Assembly (NCBI RefSeq): GCF_014773385.1
Contig: NZ_JACXAI010000040.1
Span: 1-53,483 of the forward strand
Reading direction: 5' to 3'
DNA length: 53,483 nt
Origin: Metabacillus arenae
GTDB taxonomy: Bacteria > Bacillota > Bacilli > Bacillales > Bacillaceae
The notes below the pieces were generated by a model. That model saw only the letters and a list, made by a program, of their open reading frames with translations. It did no database searches and was not told the origin of the DNA. Of this stretch, positions 17,407 to 26,754 are shown one piece after another. Numbering within the stretch: the stretch's first letter is position 1; each line of letters begins with the position of its first letter. The position numbers and the translations under genes are program-made.

Positions 17407-18789
17407 ATGGATCAGGATGTTCAGAAACAAACAGGAGAGAAACTGATACGAATAGTCATGTTTACACTTGCTCTTTCAGCGATGAGCGTATTAATGTTCA
17501 ACTTCGTGCTTCCCGAGATTAGTGAAGCGTTTGATCTTACCACTGCTCAGGTGAGCTGGGTCACTTCCTCTTATGCCCTGATTTACGGGTTAGGAACGGT
17601 TATTTACGGGAAGCTTGCAGACCGTTATAAGCTTAAAAATTTGCTGACATTTGGATTATTATTTTTTGCGCTCGGTTCATTGATCGGCTTTGCCTCCCAA
17701 ACGTTTTGGATGGTGCTTGCAGCAAGGTGCTTACAAGCTGTAGGAGCTGCAGCTATTCCAGCAACAGCGATGCTTATCCCCTTACGCTACTTTCCTCCTG
17801 ACAGGAGAGGTTCAGCGATGGGAATGGCATTTGTAGGTTTAGCTGTTGGTAGTGCGCTTGGTCCGGTTATTTCAGCATTAATTGTCAGTATTGCACATTG
17901 GCGCTGGTTATTTTGTATCCCTCTCTTCATCTTAATTACACTGCCCTTTTATCGAAAGTATTTAGGTGATGAGAATGGATCAGCCGGGAAACTTGATTGG
18001 GTTGGCGGTAGTTTGCTTGCAGCTGCAGTGACCTTGCTGCTTCTCAGTGTTACAAGTGGAGCGTGGTCGTTTGCAATTGGCGGACTGCTTGCCATCGTGC
18101 TGTTCATTTTCCGAATTAGACACGTGTCCGAACCATTTGTAGAGCCAAAGCTTTTTACAAACAAGAGCTATACAATCAGTCTAATCATTGCTTTTCTAAT
18201 AAGCGGTATAGGCTTTTCCCTTTATTTTTTAAGTCCTTTGCTATTGTCTCACGTGTATCAACTTCCGCCCGGATGGATCGGTTTTGCGATGGTTCCTGCC
18301 GCAGCTGCCTCCGCATTTCTTGGTCGAAGGGGCGGGATGATGGCAGACTCGAAAGGGAATCCGTTTCTTTTCTTTGTTGCATCCGGATTGTTATTGACTA
18401 GTTTTGTTTTGCTATCTACCTTTACCGGATCGCATGCCGTATTCATTGCAGTGTTCCTGATTTTCGGTAATGTGGGGCAAACCTTTATTATGATTGCTAT
18501 GTCCAATTCAGTTTCAATGACTTTGCCGGCAGGACAGGCGGGAGTGGGAATGGGGTTGTTGTCGATGCTGAATTTCGTTGCAGGGGGAATGGCTGCCGGG
18601 GTTTACGGTAAAGTGGTGGACCTTGGGTCTGATGTCCATTGGAATCCTGCTAATTTTTATCCTAACGGTGTTGTTTACAGCAATATATTTCTTGTTCTCG
18701 CCGCTTTACAAGCTGGTATTCTATTATTTTACTATTTTCAGTTTGGAAAAGCGCCTATCATCCATTCCAATTTTGTAGAAAACAAATAA
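17407..18789 (+). CDS. MFS drug-efflux transporter, related to Tet(L)/Tet(K)-type pumps
   Basis: A 460-residue major-facilitator protein with about 14 hydrophobic segments. Motif A is visible as YGKLADRYKLKNLL, and the antiporter-type motif C region follows in GLAVGSALGPVISALI. The N-terminal half follows the layout of Tet(L)/Tet(K) (FNFVLPEISEAFDLTTAQVS, then WVTSSYALIYGLGTVIYGKL). It should export a hydrophobic toxic compound in exchange for protons; the substrate is unknown and tetracycline resistance should not be assumed. Expression is expected to be controlled by the adjacent TetR through four operators. An FMN reductase gene follows 84 bp later. Confidence 0.9.
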   Translation: MDQDVQKQTGEKLIRIVMFTLALSAMSVLMFNFVLPEISEAFDLTTAQVSWVTSSYALIYGLGTVIYGKLADRYKLKNLLTFGLLFFALGSLIGFASQTFWMVLAARCLQAVGAAAIPATAMLIPLRYFPPDRRGSAMGMAFVGLAVGSALGPVISALIVSIAHWRWLFCIPLFILITLPFYRKYLGDENGSAGKLDWVGGSLLAAAVTLLLLSVTSGAWSFAIGGLLAIVLFIFRIRHVSEPFVEPKLFTNKSYTISLIIAFLISGIGFSLYFLSPLLLSHVYQLPPGWIGFAMVPAAAASAFLGRRGGMMADSKGNPFLFFVASGLLLTSFVLLSTFTGSHAVFIAVFLIFGNVGQTFIMIAMSNSVSMTLPAGQAGVGMGLLSMLNFVAGGMAAGVYGKVVDLGSDVHWNPANFYPNGVVYSNIFLVLAALQAGILLFYYFQFGKAPIIHSNFVENK

Positions 18790-18873
18790 CCATTTCAATA
18801 GAAAATGCAATGCTTTGTGAAAGATCATTTTGGAAATGAATACAAAAAAGTTATTATTAGGGAGGAAATCGTT

Positions 18874-19440
18874 ATGAACAAAATAGGAATCATCATTGGA
18901 AGTACACGGCCAGGCCGGAATGGCACGACTGTCGCTCATTGGGTATACGAGATTGCAAATAAGCGCAGTGATGCCGAGTTCGAGATCGTGGACATTGCCG
19001 ACTTCGATCTTCCACTTCTCGACGAGCCAATGAGCGCGGCATTTGGGCAGTACACGAAGCCGCATACACTGGCTTGGTCAAAAAAGATTGCTTCCTTTGA
19101 TGGCTATATCTTCGTAACGCCAGAATATAACCATGCAACAACCGGCGCTCTCAAGAACGCGATCGATTACTTGTATCGTGAGTGGAACAACAAGGCTGCT
19201 GGTTTTGTAGGATACGGCGGCTCTGGGGGAGCGCTTGCAGTCGAGAATCTAAGGATGATTATGGCTGAACTTCAGGTCGCAGACGTCCGTAATCAAGTTC
19301 GACTTTCGCTTTATACAGACTTTGAGAATTTTACCGATTTCAAGCCTGCACCTTTCCAAGAAGCTTCGGTCAATGACATGCTTGACCAGGTCATAGCCTG
19401 GAGTGGTGCGTTGAGTGTTCTTAGAAAGACCGATTTTTAA
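18874..19440 (+). CDS. NADPH-dependent FMN reductase / quinone reductase family
   Basis: A 188-residue flavodoxin-fold protein. The start MNKIGIIIGSTRPGRNG is chosen because AGGGAGG lies 8-9 nt before the ATG at 18874. GSTRPGRNG is the FMN phosphate-binding loop; FVTPEYNHATTGALKNAIDY is the conserved flavin-contacting motif, and VGYGGSGGALAVENLR follows. Such enzymes reduce quinones, azo dyes or flavins. Its position right after the efflux gene suggests co-induction by the same toxic, perhaps redox-active, compound. Confidence 0.88.
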   Translation: MNKIGIIIGSTRPGRNGTTVAHWVYEIANKRSDAEFEIVDIADFDLPLLDEPMSAAFGQYTKPHTLAWSKKIASFDGYIFVTPEYNHATTGALKNAIDYLYREWNNKAAGFVGYGGSGGALAVENLRMIMAELQVADVRNQVRLSLYTDFENFTDFKPAPFQEASVNDMLDQVIAWSGALSVLRKTDF

Positions 19441-19564
19441 TTATTACACTTAAGATAGTCCAAAACAGGTAGAAAAGTATTTGTTTCAAAGAAAAGAATT
19501 AATAGATAAAGCGTAAAGACCATTTTCATATAAAATTGAGGAAGTAAGCTAAATGATAGTAGAG

Positions 19565-19593
19565 AAAAGCATGGAGAAACCTTCCGTGCTTTT
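19565..19593 (+). terminator. Terminator after the pump/FMN-reductase operon
   Basis: The left arm AAAAGCATGGA pairs with TCCGTGCTTTT (one mismatched pair), followed by ATTTTTTT. The loop is GAAACCT. The 24-nt left part is repeated at 10403-10426. Confidence 0.7.
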
Positions 19594-19636
19594 ATTTTTT
19601 TCAATATCTTTATTAAAAAAGAACAACAGGCTTTCT

Positions 19637-20185
19637 TCACTTCTCAAGCGTAATTTTCCCAATTTTATCAACAAGCCATTTTGCGAAAACCCCCATCACC
19701 AAATAAATGGGTACAGAATACCAAAATTCCCAATGGAGTAAAAGGTATATTTCTAGCTTGGAAAAGATTGGTTCAATTACAAAAGCAGCAAATAGACAAT
19801 CTAGAGAAAGTGCGATGAGAAAAGATTTCCACGTTCCAAAAAATTGGTATAAAAGCATGTATGAAACCGGAATGACAGTCATATCAATTGGAATTAAGAT
19901 GTTTGTAATGTATATCAGATTATAAGGATAATGCCACCATGTAAGGGAATAGCCGATATCATCCAGAACTACAGCAAGCAGACTAATGATCAAACCAAAT
20001 AGTAAAATTGGTTGCAGTCGGCTTTTATCTACAACAAGAGACCATATCACCCACAGGAAAATGCTAATTAAAACAAGAATCCACCATTGAAAAGAAAATA
20101 ACACATCATTAAAAAAGAGCTGTTCTTGCAGCTTTATAGTCTTTTCTTGCAGCTGAATGATTTTATCTACCTTATCGTGCATCAC
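19637..20185 (-). CDS. CBO0543-family membrane protein
   Basis: A 182-residue protein with a short charged N-terminus (HDKVDKIIQLQEKTIKLQEQ, likely amphipathic) and five or so hydrophobic segments. SLTWWHYPYNLIYITNILIP and LHWEFWYSVPIYLVMGVFAK match the pattern of the CBO0543 family of spore-former membrane proteins. The function is unknown. A second, truncated member of the same family lies at 21476-21763. It is convergent with the FMN-reductase operon and the terminator lies between them. Confidence 0.75.
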   Translation of the reverse strand: MMHDKVDKIIQLQEKTIKLQEQLFFNDVLFSFQWWILVLISIFLWVIWSLVVDKSRLQPILLFGLIISLLAVVLDDIGYSLTWWHYPYNLIYITNILIPIDMTVIPVSYMLLYQFFGTWKSFLIALSLDCLFAAFVIEPIFSKLEIYLLLHWEFWYSVPIYLVMGVFAKWLVDKIGKITLEK

Positions 20186-20600
20186 TTCAGTCGCCTACCT
20201 TTGCCACACCTATTGCAAAATGATCCCAAATATCCGTGCTTTGACATAGAGATTTATTATATGAAGTTGAGTGGTCCATTACACACTGACATTAGCGGTT
20301 TGTCGGTGGTGACTTATAAATTGGTTCATAATCAGTTTATTCTTCGTCAGGCTCCAAGTCTTAAAAAAAATGGAAGATATATTCCAATTATTCAATACGT
20401 AACGGAATTGACACTGATTACTTATTTTTGACTTTCGGAGAATCCCATTATTATGATAGCTTCCATTCTTTACTTGTTTATTTCATTTAATACTTGGTAT
20501 AGAATTTTGAACTTGGCAACTTTCTGTATGATAGGGAGCGGGTTTTTTGATTGGTTAAGTTGAACGAAGTTTGTGGAGAAAGTTCAGGAACAGTCCGGAA
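20186..20600. other. Gap upstream of the CBO0543 gene
   Basis: No supportable gene. A plus-strand frame at 20126-20431 reads HLLQNDPKYPCFDIEIYYMK but overlaps the CBO0543 start, has no ribosome site and no recognised family, so it may at most be a remnant. Confidence 0.35.
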
Positions 20601-20610
20601 AATGAAGGAT

Positions 20611-20712
20611 TTTGTCGAATAATCGATATATTGTAAATTTCGAAGATAAATCAGCCGTTTTCGAAGATATAATGAAAAATTCGAAGATAAATGTATCATT
20701 TTCGAAGATAAA
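20611..20712 (+). repeat. TTCGAAGATA four-unit element, copy at 20.6 kb
   Basis: The head TTTGTCGAATAATCGATATA is followed by CGAAGAT starts at 20641, 20662, 20682 and 20703, spaced 21, 20 and 21 bp. The distance from the ATCGAT cytosine to the first unit is 17 bp. Spacing is identical to the copies at 7.7 and 9.3 kb while the sequence between the cores differs. Confidence 0.88.
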
Positions 20713-20993
20713 CTGATTTCAACTAAATCATGAGTGTATTTTTTAAAAGATTCTTCTTATTAATAGCGACTCCAATTTAAAAAATTATAAAAAAAAACGG
20801 AAAATTCCTCAAATTACTAGCTTTTATTAGATACTTTTTCCTCTTTCATTATTCACAAATCCCAATCTAGTTCTCCTTTTGCTTACCATTTAAACAAACG
20901 TTTGCTTTATGTATTATAGCCATTATTATTCTTGGCATTAAACTATATAACTCAATAAATAAAGCATTTGAACCCTGCAAACATAATTGCCAA

Positions 20994-21031
20994 AACTAAT
21001 TATATTAGTTATAATATTAATATAATTAGTT
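20994..21031. promoter_or_regulatory. Perfect 14-bp inverted repeat at the yrdB-like promoter
   Basis: AACTAATTATATTA (20994-21007) and TAATATAATTAGTT (21018-21031) are exact reverse complements 10 bp apart. GTTATAAT in the loop could act as a -10 element. It ends 35 bp before the yrdB start, so it is a likely operator for an unknown regulator. Confidence 0.6.
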
Positions 21032-21066
21032 ATGTTCAATAGATTTAAACAAAGGAGAAGACTAAA

Positions 21067-21414
21067 ATGAGCTTTCTGAACGGTTTGCAGGGTTTAAATT
21101 TATTTCTGCGATTCATATTAGAGGTTTGTGCACTTATAGTGGCTGGTTATTGGGGAGTTAAAACTGGTAATAGTGTACTTATGAAGGTTATTTTTGGCAT
21201 TGGTGCTCCGTTGGGAATAGCAGTTGTCTGGGGGACGATGGGTTCACCAAAGGCAATCATTCAGCTCCCTGCAACCGTTCACCTCATATTGGAGATTTTT
21301 GTATTCGGGCTACCTATAGTATTGCTCCTCTTTGCCGGCAAAGTTGGATTGGCGTGGATTTATGGAATTACCCTAATTATTAATAAAACTTTCATGTATA
21401 TGTGGAACCAATAA
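21067..21414 (+). CDS. yrdB: YrdB-family (DUF2568) membrane protein
   Basis: A 115-residue protein with four hydrophobic segments: LNLFLRFILEVCALIVAGYW, LMKVIFGIGAPLGIAVVWGT, VHLILEIFVFGLPIVLLLFA and a C-terminal segment. The AVVWGTMGSPKA motif after the second segment is typical of the family. No function is established. The ribosome site AAAGGAGAAG lies 6 nt before ATG. It is likely monocistronic, with its own terminator at 21444. Confidence 0.85.
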   Translation: MSFLNGLQGLNLFLRFILEVCALIVAGYWGVKTGNSVLMKVIFGIGAPLGIAVVWGTMGSPKAIIQLPATVHLILEIFVFGLPIVLLLFAGKVGLAWIYGITLIINKTFMYMWNQ

Positions 21415-21443
21415 AGTTTTTGTTAATCGAAACAACTAAAAAA

Positions 21444-21474
21444 CAGCTTGGATGAACCATGATCCCCCAAGCTG
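21444..21474. terminator. Convergent terminator between yrdB and the CBO0543 fragment
   Basis: CAGCTTGG (21444-21451) pairs with CCAAGCTG (21467-21474). An A-rich run precedes it on the left, which is a T-tract for the minus strand. It abuts the stop of the minus-strand gene. Confidence 0.65.
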
Positions 21475-21475
21475 A

Positions 21476-21763
21476 TTAGCCTCCTTTTTGATTAAGCTGG
21501 TTTACCCCATTTGTTCCCTGCTTGCTAACAGCTCGTTTTTCAAGCTTACATACCCACTTATAATAGCCTAATACGATAAGCAAAAGGATAGGATCAACGA
21601 TGGCTGCATACCACAACCTCCACCATCCATAATTAAAATAGCCCCAAGGTTCGGGAAGTAAAGTGGTGATTTCGTAAATTAATATTCCAATCACCCAAAA
21701 AGTAAGATAAAGAATCTGTTTCGTAATTTTATTTTTTAAAGGGTACCAATTCAGAAACATCAT
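21476..21763 (-). CDS. Short CBO0543-family membrane protein, probably truncated
   Basis: A 95-residue protein with the family pattern ITTLLPEPWGYFNYGWWRLW and two hydrophobic segments. It is about half the length of the paralogue at 19637-20185, and its N-terminal part begins directly in the middle segment. The C-terminal tail is polar (KQGTNGVNQLNQKGG). It is probably a 5'-truncated gene, though a ribosome site cannot be excluded. The function is unknown. Confidence 0.5.
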   Translation of the reverse strand: MMFLNWYPLKNKITKQILYLTFWVIGILIYEITTLLPEPWGYFNYGWWRLWYAAIVDPILLLIVLGYYKWVCKLEKRAVSKQGTNGVNQLNQKGG

Positions 21764-22048
21764 ATTGACGGGCGGAATTTATTGCGGGGGGCTTCGCTGG
21801 TACTACCCTGTGTAACGAAAAAACCTTGTTGAAAAATCCAGCGAGGTTTATATATTATATACATTTTTTGTAAGTTTCTTTGCGGTATATCGTAGCTTAG
21901 CTCCCTCTCTTAGAGGTGAGGAAATTGAAGACAGAACTAGTTAGATACGTAATTTTGGTGAGTTTATAGAACATAACAAATAGCTTACTACTTGATGGTA
22001 ATGCAGAGTAAATGGAAATAGTTAGACTGAAAGGGATGTACGAATTAC

Positions 22049-22948
22049 TCACATTTCCTTATGAGTTTCTTCAAAAATACCATTTACTAAGTTTAGAAAA
22101 CTTCCTAGAACAGGAGATTTATTGTCCTTATGATAGGCGATGGCTGTTTTGATAGAATTTGGACAGTTTTGGATAGAAACGTAGGACACGCTATCATTTT
22201 TTAAATATTGAATCGAGGAAGGAAGAATGGCTACTCCTATTCCTGAAGCAACAAGGGAAACGACGGTTTGTAATTCTTTCGCTTCTTGTGTTGTAAATGG
22301 GCTGAACCCGGCTTGATGACATAGACTAATAATGGAATCATAGTAGCCTAATCCGGCACTCCTAGGTGGCATAATAAAATTCTCACTAGCTAATTTTGAT
22401 ATATCAATAGGAGAAGTAAATTCATGGGGATGATCTTTACGTAGGGCCACTACAAAAGGTTCCTCTTTAATTATCTTTAATTCGATATCATTATTATCGA
22501 TTGGTGGTATTAAAATTCCAACATCAATATCATGTTGGTGTAATAATGTTATTTGTTCAGTTGTCGTTAAATGGTGTAAAACGATTTCCACGTTTGGAAA
22601 GGCTGCTTGAAAGGAACGTAAGACCAGTGGTAATAAATCAAAAGTCACCAAGCCAGCAAACCCTATTATTAATTGCCCTATTTCTCCATTGTGAATTCTA
22701 CGTACCTCCTCTTTAGCCTGACTCACTTCTTTTAGAATTTTAGTAGCTCTTTTATAAAAAACTTCTCCTGCCTCAGTTAGTGTTACTTGACGCTTTGTCC
22801 TATGAAGTAATAACACTCCTAATTCAGATTCTAAACTCTTGATTTGTTGACTTAAGGGAGGTTGTGCGATTCGTAACTTTTTAGCTGCTCTTCCAAAGTG
22901 TAACTCATCCGCAACGGTAACAAAGTACTTTAAATGTCTTAAATCCAT
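22049..22948 (-). CDS. LysR-family transcriptional regulator
   Basis: A 299-residue LysR protein. The winged HTH covers 1-60: MDLRHLKYFVTVADELHFGR, then AAKKLRIAQPPLSQQIKSLE. The C-terminal effector domain contains IGFAGLVTFDLLPLVLRSFQ. Length is normal. It is divergent from the symporter/oxidoreductase operon with 210 bp between starts, so by LysR custom it should control that operon in response to a pathway compound. Confidence 0.9.
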   Translation of the reverse strand: MDLRHLKYFVTVADELHFGRAAKKLRIAQPPLSQQIKSLESELGVLLLHRTKRQVTLTEAGEVFYKRATKILKEVSQAKEEVRRIHNGEIGQLIIGFAGLVTFDLLPLVLRSFQAAFPNVEIVLHHLTTTEQITLLHQHDIDVGILIPPIDNNDIELKIIKEEPFVVALRKDHPHEFTSPIDISKLASENFIMPPRSAGLGYYDSIISLCHQAGFSPFTTQEAKELQTVVSLVASGIGVAILPSSIQYLKNDSVSYVSIQNCPNSIKTAIAYHKDNKSPVLGSFLNLVNGIFEETHKEM

Positions 22949-22976
22949 ATAATCACCTTTACTAATATAAATAAGA

Positions 22977-22991
22977 TATTAAACGTTAATA
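22977..22991. promoter_or_regulatory. Possible LysR binding dyad
   Basis: TATTAAACGTTAATA has perfect 6-bp arms (TATTAA, TTAATA) around ACG. It lies 28 bp upstream of the lysR start in the divergent promoter region. Confidence 0.4.
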
Positions 22992-23161
22992 AAAGATATA
23001 TTTCTCATTATATAATAAATATGCTAATTTGATTATAAAGAATTTTTTGAAATTTCAGCCTTTATGCCAACCTAACTTCATTAATGTTTTTTATGAAGTT
23101 AAGACTAACACAATGGGAAGTTACTATATAAAAGTTGAAAGAGTTATGCTGAGGGGAAGTG

Positions 23162-24565
23162 TTGGATATCTCTGTACAAATTATTGTTATCATGGTGTAT
23201 GCATTGTTAATGGTATTGCTAGCTATTTATTTTAGTAAAAAGGAAGTTAATAGTGGTGATGACTTCATTATTGCAGGACATAGGTTGCCGTTAATTGTAG
23301 TCATTGGAACGTTAACTGCATCGTGGGTAGGTTCAGGATCTCTAGTAGGGGGGGCAAGTTTTGTCTACCAGTACGGTCCTTTGGCTGCTATTTTTTATTT
23401 CTTGGGTGGGCCATTAGGGATTATAGCTATGTATTTTATTGCGGCTAAAACACGTGCATTAGCAAAAAGAACAGTACCTGAAATGCTAGAAGTGCGATTT
23501 GGGAAAAAAACAAGGCTCTTTTCTACTATATTTATTTTATTGACCTACATTAGTGTGTTATCCTACCAATTCATTTCAGGAGGGTACATCCTCCATATCA
23601 CAACAGGAATACCGGAACAATTAGGATCGTTATTAACAGTTCTATTTGTTATTGTTTTAGCAGCTACAGGAGGATTGTTTTCTGTCTCCTATACAGATAT
23701 GTTTAGTGCTTTATTAATTATTTTCGGATTTATAATAGCAGTTCCCTTTATTTTAGTTGAAGTTGGAGGCATATCAACCCTCGTTTCAAACCTACCTGAT
23801 ACTAAATTTACTGTTACAGGAGGATTAACACCTCTGCAATTAATCGGGTACTTCTTACCTTTATTGGTTTATATAATTGGTGATCAGAGCATGTTACAGC
23901 GTTTCTCTGCATCAAAGACAGAACAGACTGCAAGAAGATCTACAATAGGATTCTTTATTGGTGTGACAACAGTATACTGTCTGATTACTTTCTTTGTTAC
24001 TGCTAGTATCGTTCTCTTACCGAATATTAAACCGGATACAGCTCTTATAGAAATTGCTAATCAAAGTTTGCCACTGCCAATCGGTGTATTGATACTTGCT
24101 GCTTTTACAGCATTATTGGTCACTACAGCTAACTCCTTCTTACTTTCAATGTCAGGAAACATTGTATATGACTTATATGGTCAATTTAAAGAAAAACTTC
24201 CAGAAGAAAAATATTTGAATTTTAATCGTGTAACAGTTGTAGTTATTGGAATTATAGCTTACTTGATGGCAACTTTTTTTACAAGTGTATTAGAATTATC
24301 TATTTTTGCGTATACGATGTATGGTGCATCAGTAACTCCAGTCATCTTAGCAGGATTCTTCTGGAAAAAAGCTACTCCTCAAGGTGCGTTAGCATCCGTT
24401 ATAACAGGTGGGGTTTCGACAATTTTATTTGAAATTGTTGGAAATCCAATAGGTGGAAATACCATATTATTGTCGTTGCCAATTTCCATCATTGCTTTGG
24501 TAGGGGTGAGTTTATTAACACAAAAACACTCAGTACCTATCACTACAGACTCTATAAAACAATAA
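23162..24565 (+). CDS. Sodium:solute symporter (SSS family)
   Basis: A roughly 467-residue membrane protein with about 13 hydrophobic segments. SSS landmarks are DDFIIAGHRLPLIVVIGTLT, ASWVGSGSLVGGASFVYQYG and LLVTTANSFLLSMSGNIVYD, the last being the conserved Na+-site region near TM8/9. The start is either TTG 23162 or GTG 23159; TTG is favoured because GAGGGG ends 5 nt before it. The substrate is unknown; the next gene, a flavin oxidoreductase, suggests an organic acid or aromatic or steroid-like compound. Confidence 0.87.
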   Translation: MDISVQIIVIMVYALLMVLLAIYFSKKEVNSGDDFIIAGHRLPLIVVIGTLTASWVGSGSLVGGASFVYQYGPLAAIFYFLGGPLGIIAMYFIAAKTRALAKRTVPEMLEVRFGKKTRLFSTIFILLTYISVLSYQFISGGYILHITTGIPEQLGSLLTVLFVIVLAATGGLFSVSYTDMFSALLIIFGFIIAVPFILVEVGGISTLVSNLPDTKFTVTGGLTPLQLIGYFLPLLVYIIGDQSMLQRFSASKTEQTARRSTIGFFIGVTTVYCLITFFVTASIVLLPNIKPDTALIEIANQSLPLPIGVLILAAFTALLVTTANSFLLSMSGNIVYDLYGQFKEKLPEEKYLNFNRVTVVVIGIIAYLMATFFTSVLELSIFAYTMYGASVTPVILAGFFWKKATPQGALASVITGGVSTILFEIVGNPIGGNTILLSLPISIIALVGVSLLTQKHSVPITTDSIKQ

Positions 24566-24591
24566 AATTAGTAAAAGGAAAGGAGTATGTT

Positions 24592-26604
24592 ATGGAATAC
24601 TATGATCTCTTATTTAGTGAGATAAAGGTTGGAAATCATACAGTGAAAAATAGGATTGTTTCAAGTGCACATGGGGAAGGGCTTGCAAAAGATGGACTAA
24701 TCGATGAAAAATTTATACGGTATTATGAAAGAAAAGCCATGGGGGGAGCAGGGATTATTTTCACCTGTGGTTCAGGTACAGTATATGAAAAAGCCTCCCA
24801 TCCTAAGTATGTCAGTCTTTGGAATTCTAAAAATGAACCCTATTTTATTGAATTGACTAAACGTGTACATACACATGGTGCAATAATATTGGCACAGGCA
24901 ACTCACAAAGGAAGAAGAATAAGTTCAAAAATGACCGGTTACCCTATACAAGGTCCATCTGATATTCCTGAGAGTTTAAATGGAGAAATTCCTAAGGTCT
25001 TAAGTAAGGATGAAATTAAAGAAATAATTCAATCTTATGTATCGGCCGCCCAAAGACTTGAAAAATGTGGGTTTGATGGTATAGAAATCACTTCTTATGG
25101 TGGGCATTTGATTGAACAGTTTTGGAGTCCGGTCATTAATAATAGGGATGACGAGTATGGTGGGGATATAACGGGAAGAATGAGATTTTCTGTTGAAATC
25201 ATAGAAGAAATCTATAAGGCTGTTTCCGAAAATTTTATTATTAGCTTCCGAATGACAGGAGATCCAAAAACGGATACTATTGGCTTATCCCAGGAAGATA
25301 TGATTGAGATTGCTAGAAGATTAGAGAACTTAAACAAGATTGATTTATTCAATATAAGTGGTAGTACGGGAAACACTCTTGAATTACAAGCCGGAACAAT
25401 CCCACCTGATCCATACCCTCTTGGGTGTTATAACGACATATCTAAAAGGATGAAGGAAGTTCTTTCCACACCAGTAATGGTTGCGGGGCGTATTTTACAT
25501 CCGAAACAAGCAGAAGAAGCCTTGAAATTAGGGGATTGTGATCTTGTTGCGATGACTAGAGCAATTATCGCAGACCCCAATATGCCAAACCTTGCTTCTC
25601 GAGGAGAATCAAAACAAATACGTCCTTGTATTGGTACGAACCAAGGATGTATCGGTAGGACTTATGTAGGTTTAGCGATTGGATGTGTAGTAAATCCTGC
25701 TATTTCAGATGATACATTATATGATATGGCCCCTGTTGTTAATAAGCGAAAGGTTGTCATCGTGGGAGGGGGGCCAGCTGGAATGGAAGCCGCCCGTGTG
25801 TCAGCACAAAGAGGACATCAAGTTATTCTTTTTGAACGTTCCAGTAAGTTAGGTGGGCAAGTGAATTATGGAGTGAAACAGCCAAATCGACAAAATTATG
25901 GGTTACATCTAGACTGGCTTAAAAGGGAATTAGAAAGATTACAAGTTGAAGTGAAATTATATGTAGAAGTAACAGTAGATGACATTCTTCATACTTCTCC
26001 GGACACTGTTGTAATTTCTACAGGAGCAAAGAGCATTATTCCAATAGAAGATAAGAACGTAGAGACTTTATGTACTACTGATACGGAAGTGTTGGATGGC
26101 AAAGTAAATGACATTAAAGGTAAAAACGTCTTAGTTTACGATAGAGGAGCTCGACGAGGTGGATACATTGCTAATTATCTTGCAGAAGCAGGCGCAGCCA
26201 AAGTAGAACTATTATCCACACGTCAAACCGTGTGTGAAGAGCTTGATTCAACCAATCAACCGAGTATGTACCGGTCGCTTGCTAAAAATGGTGTGATTTA
26301 TCATGCTAATCAATTATTACATGGAGTAAGAGATGGAACTATTGTAATCCAGGATGCATGGTCAGAACAACAACGAACCGCTGATGATATGGATCTAATT
26401 GTCTTTGCTGGGTTCAGCAAGTCTAATATTGATTTGGCAGAAGAACTTAAAATTAGAAAATTAGGAATCGATGTTCATATAATTGGAGATAGTGTGACTC
26501 CGAGAACAATGAGTGATGCAGTCTCTGAAGGGGTAAAATTAGGAAACAAAATAGGAAGTAGTATCTCTGACTCTCCAAGAGATATGAGTTTCAATCTTAA
26601 ATAA
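24592..26604 (+). CDS. NADH:flavin oxidoreductase, 2,4-dienoyl-CoA-reductase/BaiH-like
   Basis: A 670-residue two-part enzyme. Residues 1-340 form an old-yellow-enzyme barrel (VSSAHGEGLAKDGLIDEKFI; FDGIEITSYGGHLIEQFWSP; NNRDDEYGGDITGRMRF). A Fe-S region near 345-370 follows, then an FAD/NAD(P) domain starting VVIVGGGPAGMEAARVSAQR. The usual cluster motif CxxCxxxC-x11-C reads CIGTNQGC then C, so the second cysteine is replaced by threonine. Family members reduce enoate or dienoyl double bonds. It lies 26 bp after the symporter gene with AAAGGAAAGGAG as ribosome site, so the transporter probably feeds it its substrate. Confidence 0.88.
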   Translation: MEYYDLLFSEIKVGNHTVKNRIVSSAHGEGLAKDGLIDEKFIRYYERKAMGGAGIIFTCGSGTVYEKASHPKYVSLWNSKNEPYFIELTKRVHTHGAIILAQATHKGRRISSKMTGYPIQGPSDIPESLNGEIPKVLSKDEIKEIIQSYVSAAQRLEKCGFDGIEITSYGGHLIEQFWSPVINNRDDEYGGDITGRMRFSVEIIEEIYKAVSENFIISFRMTGDPKTDTIGLSQEDMIEIARRLENLNKIDLFNISGSTGNTLELQAGTIPPDPYPLGCYNDISKRMKEVLSTPVMVAGRILHPKQAEEALKLGDCDLVAMTRAIIADPNMPNLASRGESKQIRPCIGTNQGCIGRTYVGLAIGCVVNPAISDDTLYDMAPVVNKRKVVIVGGGPAGMEAARVSAQRGHQVILFERSSKLGGQVNYGVKQPNRQNYGLHLDWLKRELERLQVEVKLYVEVTVDDILHTSPDTVVISTGAKSIIPIEDKNVETLCTTDTEVLDGKVNDIKGKNVLVYDRGARRGGYIANYLAEAGAAKVELLSTRQTVCEELDSTNQPSMYRSLAKNGVIYHANQLLHGVRDGTIVIQDAWSEQQRTADDMDLIVFAGFSKSNIDLAEELKIRKLGIDVHIIGDSVTPRTMSDAVSEGVKLGNKIGSSISDSPRDMSFNLK

Positions 26605-26719
26605 AGGGATCCTTTAGGGGATTCAGCCGAGATACATGTAAAAATGGGTCATAGGCTTACTTTTATTTCAAAACCAATTGGGGGAACGCTGATATTATAC
26701 GTTAAGCAAATGCAGAATT

Positions 26720-26754
26720 AAAAAAAGCTGATTTTTAAAGAATCGACTTTTTTT
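26720..26754 (+). terminator. Terminator after the oxidoreductase gene
   Basis: AAAAAAGCTGATT pairs with AATCGACTTTTTTT (one mismatch) around TTTAAAG. It closes the symporter/oxidoreductase transcript. The 26755-27106 stretch holds no supportable gene. Confidence 0.7.

Noticed and set aside
20126-20431. 101-codon ORF overlapping the CBO0543 gene start
   Set aside because: No ribosome site or recognised motif, and it overlaps a better gene on the other strand.
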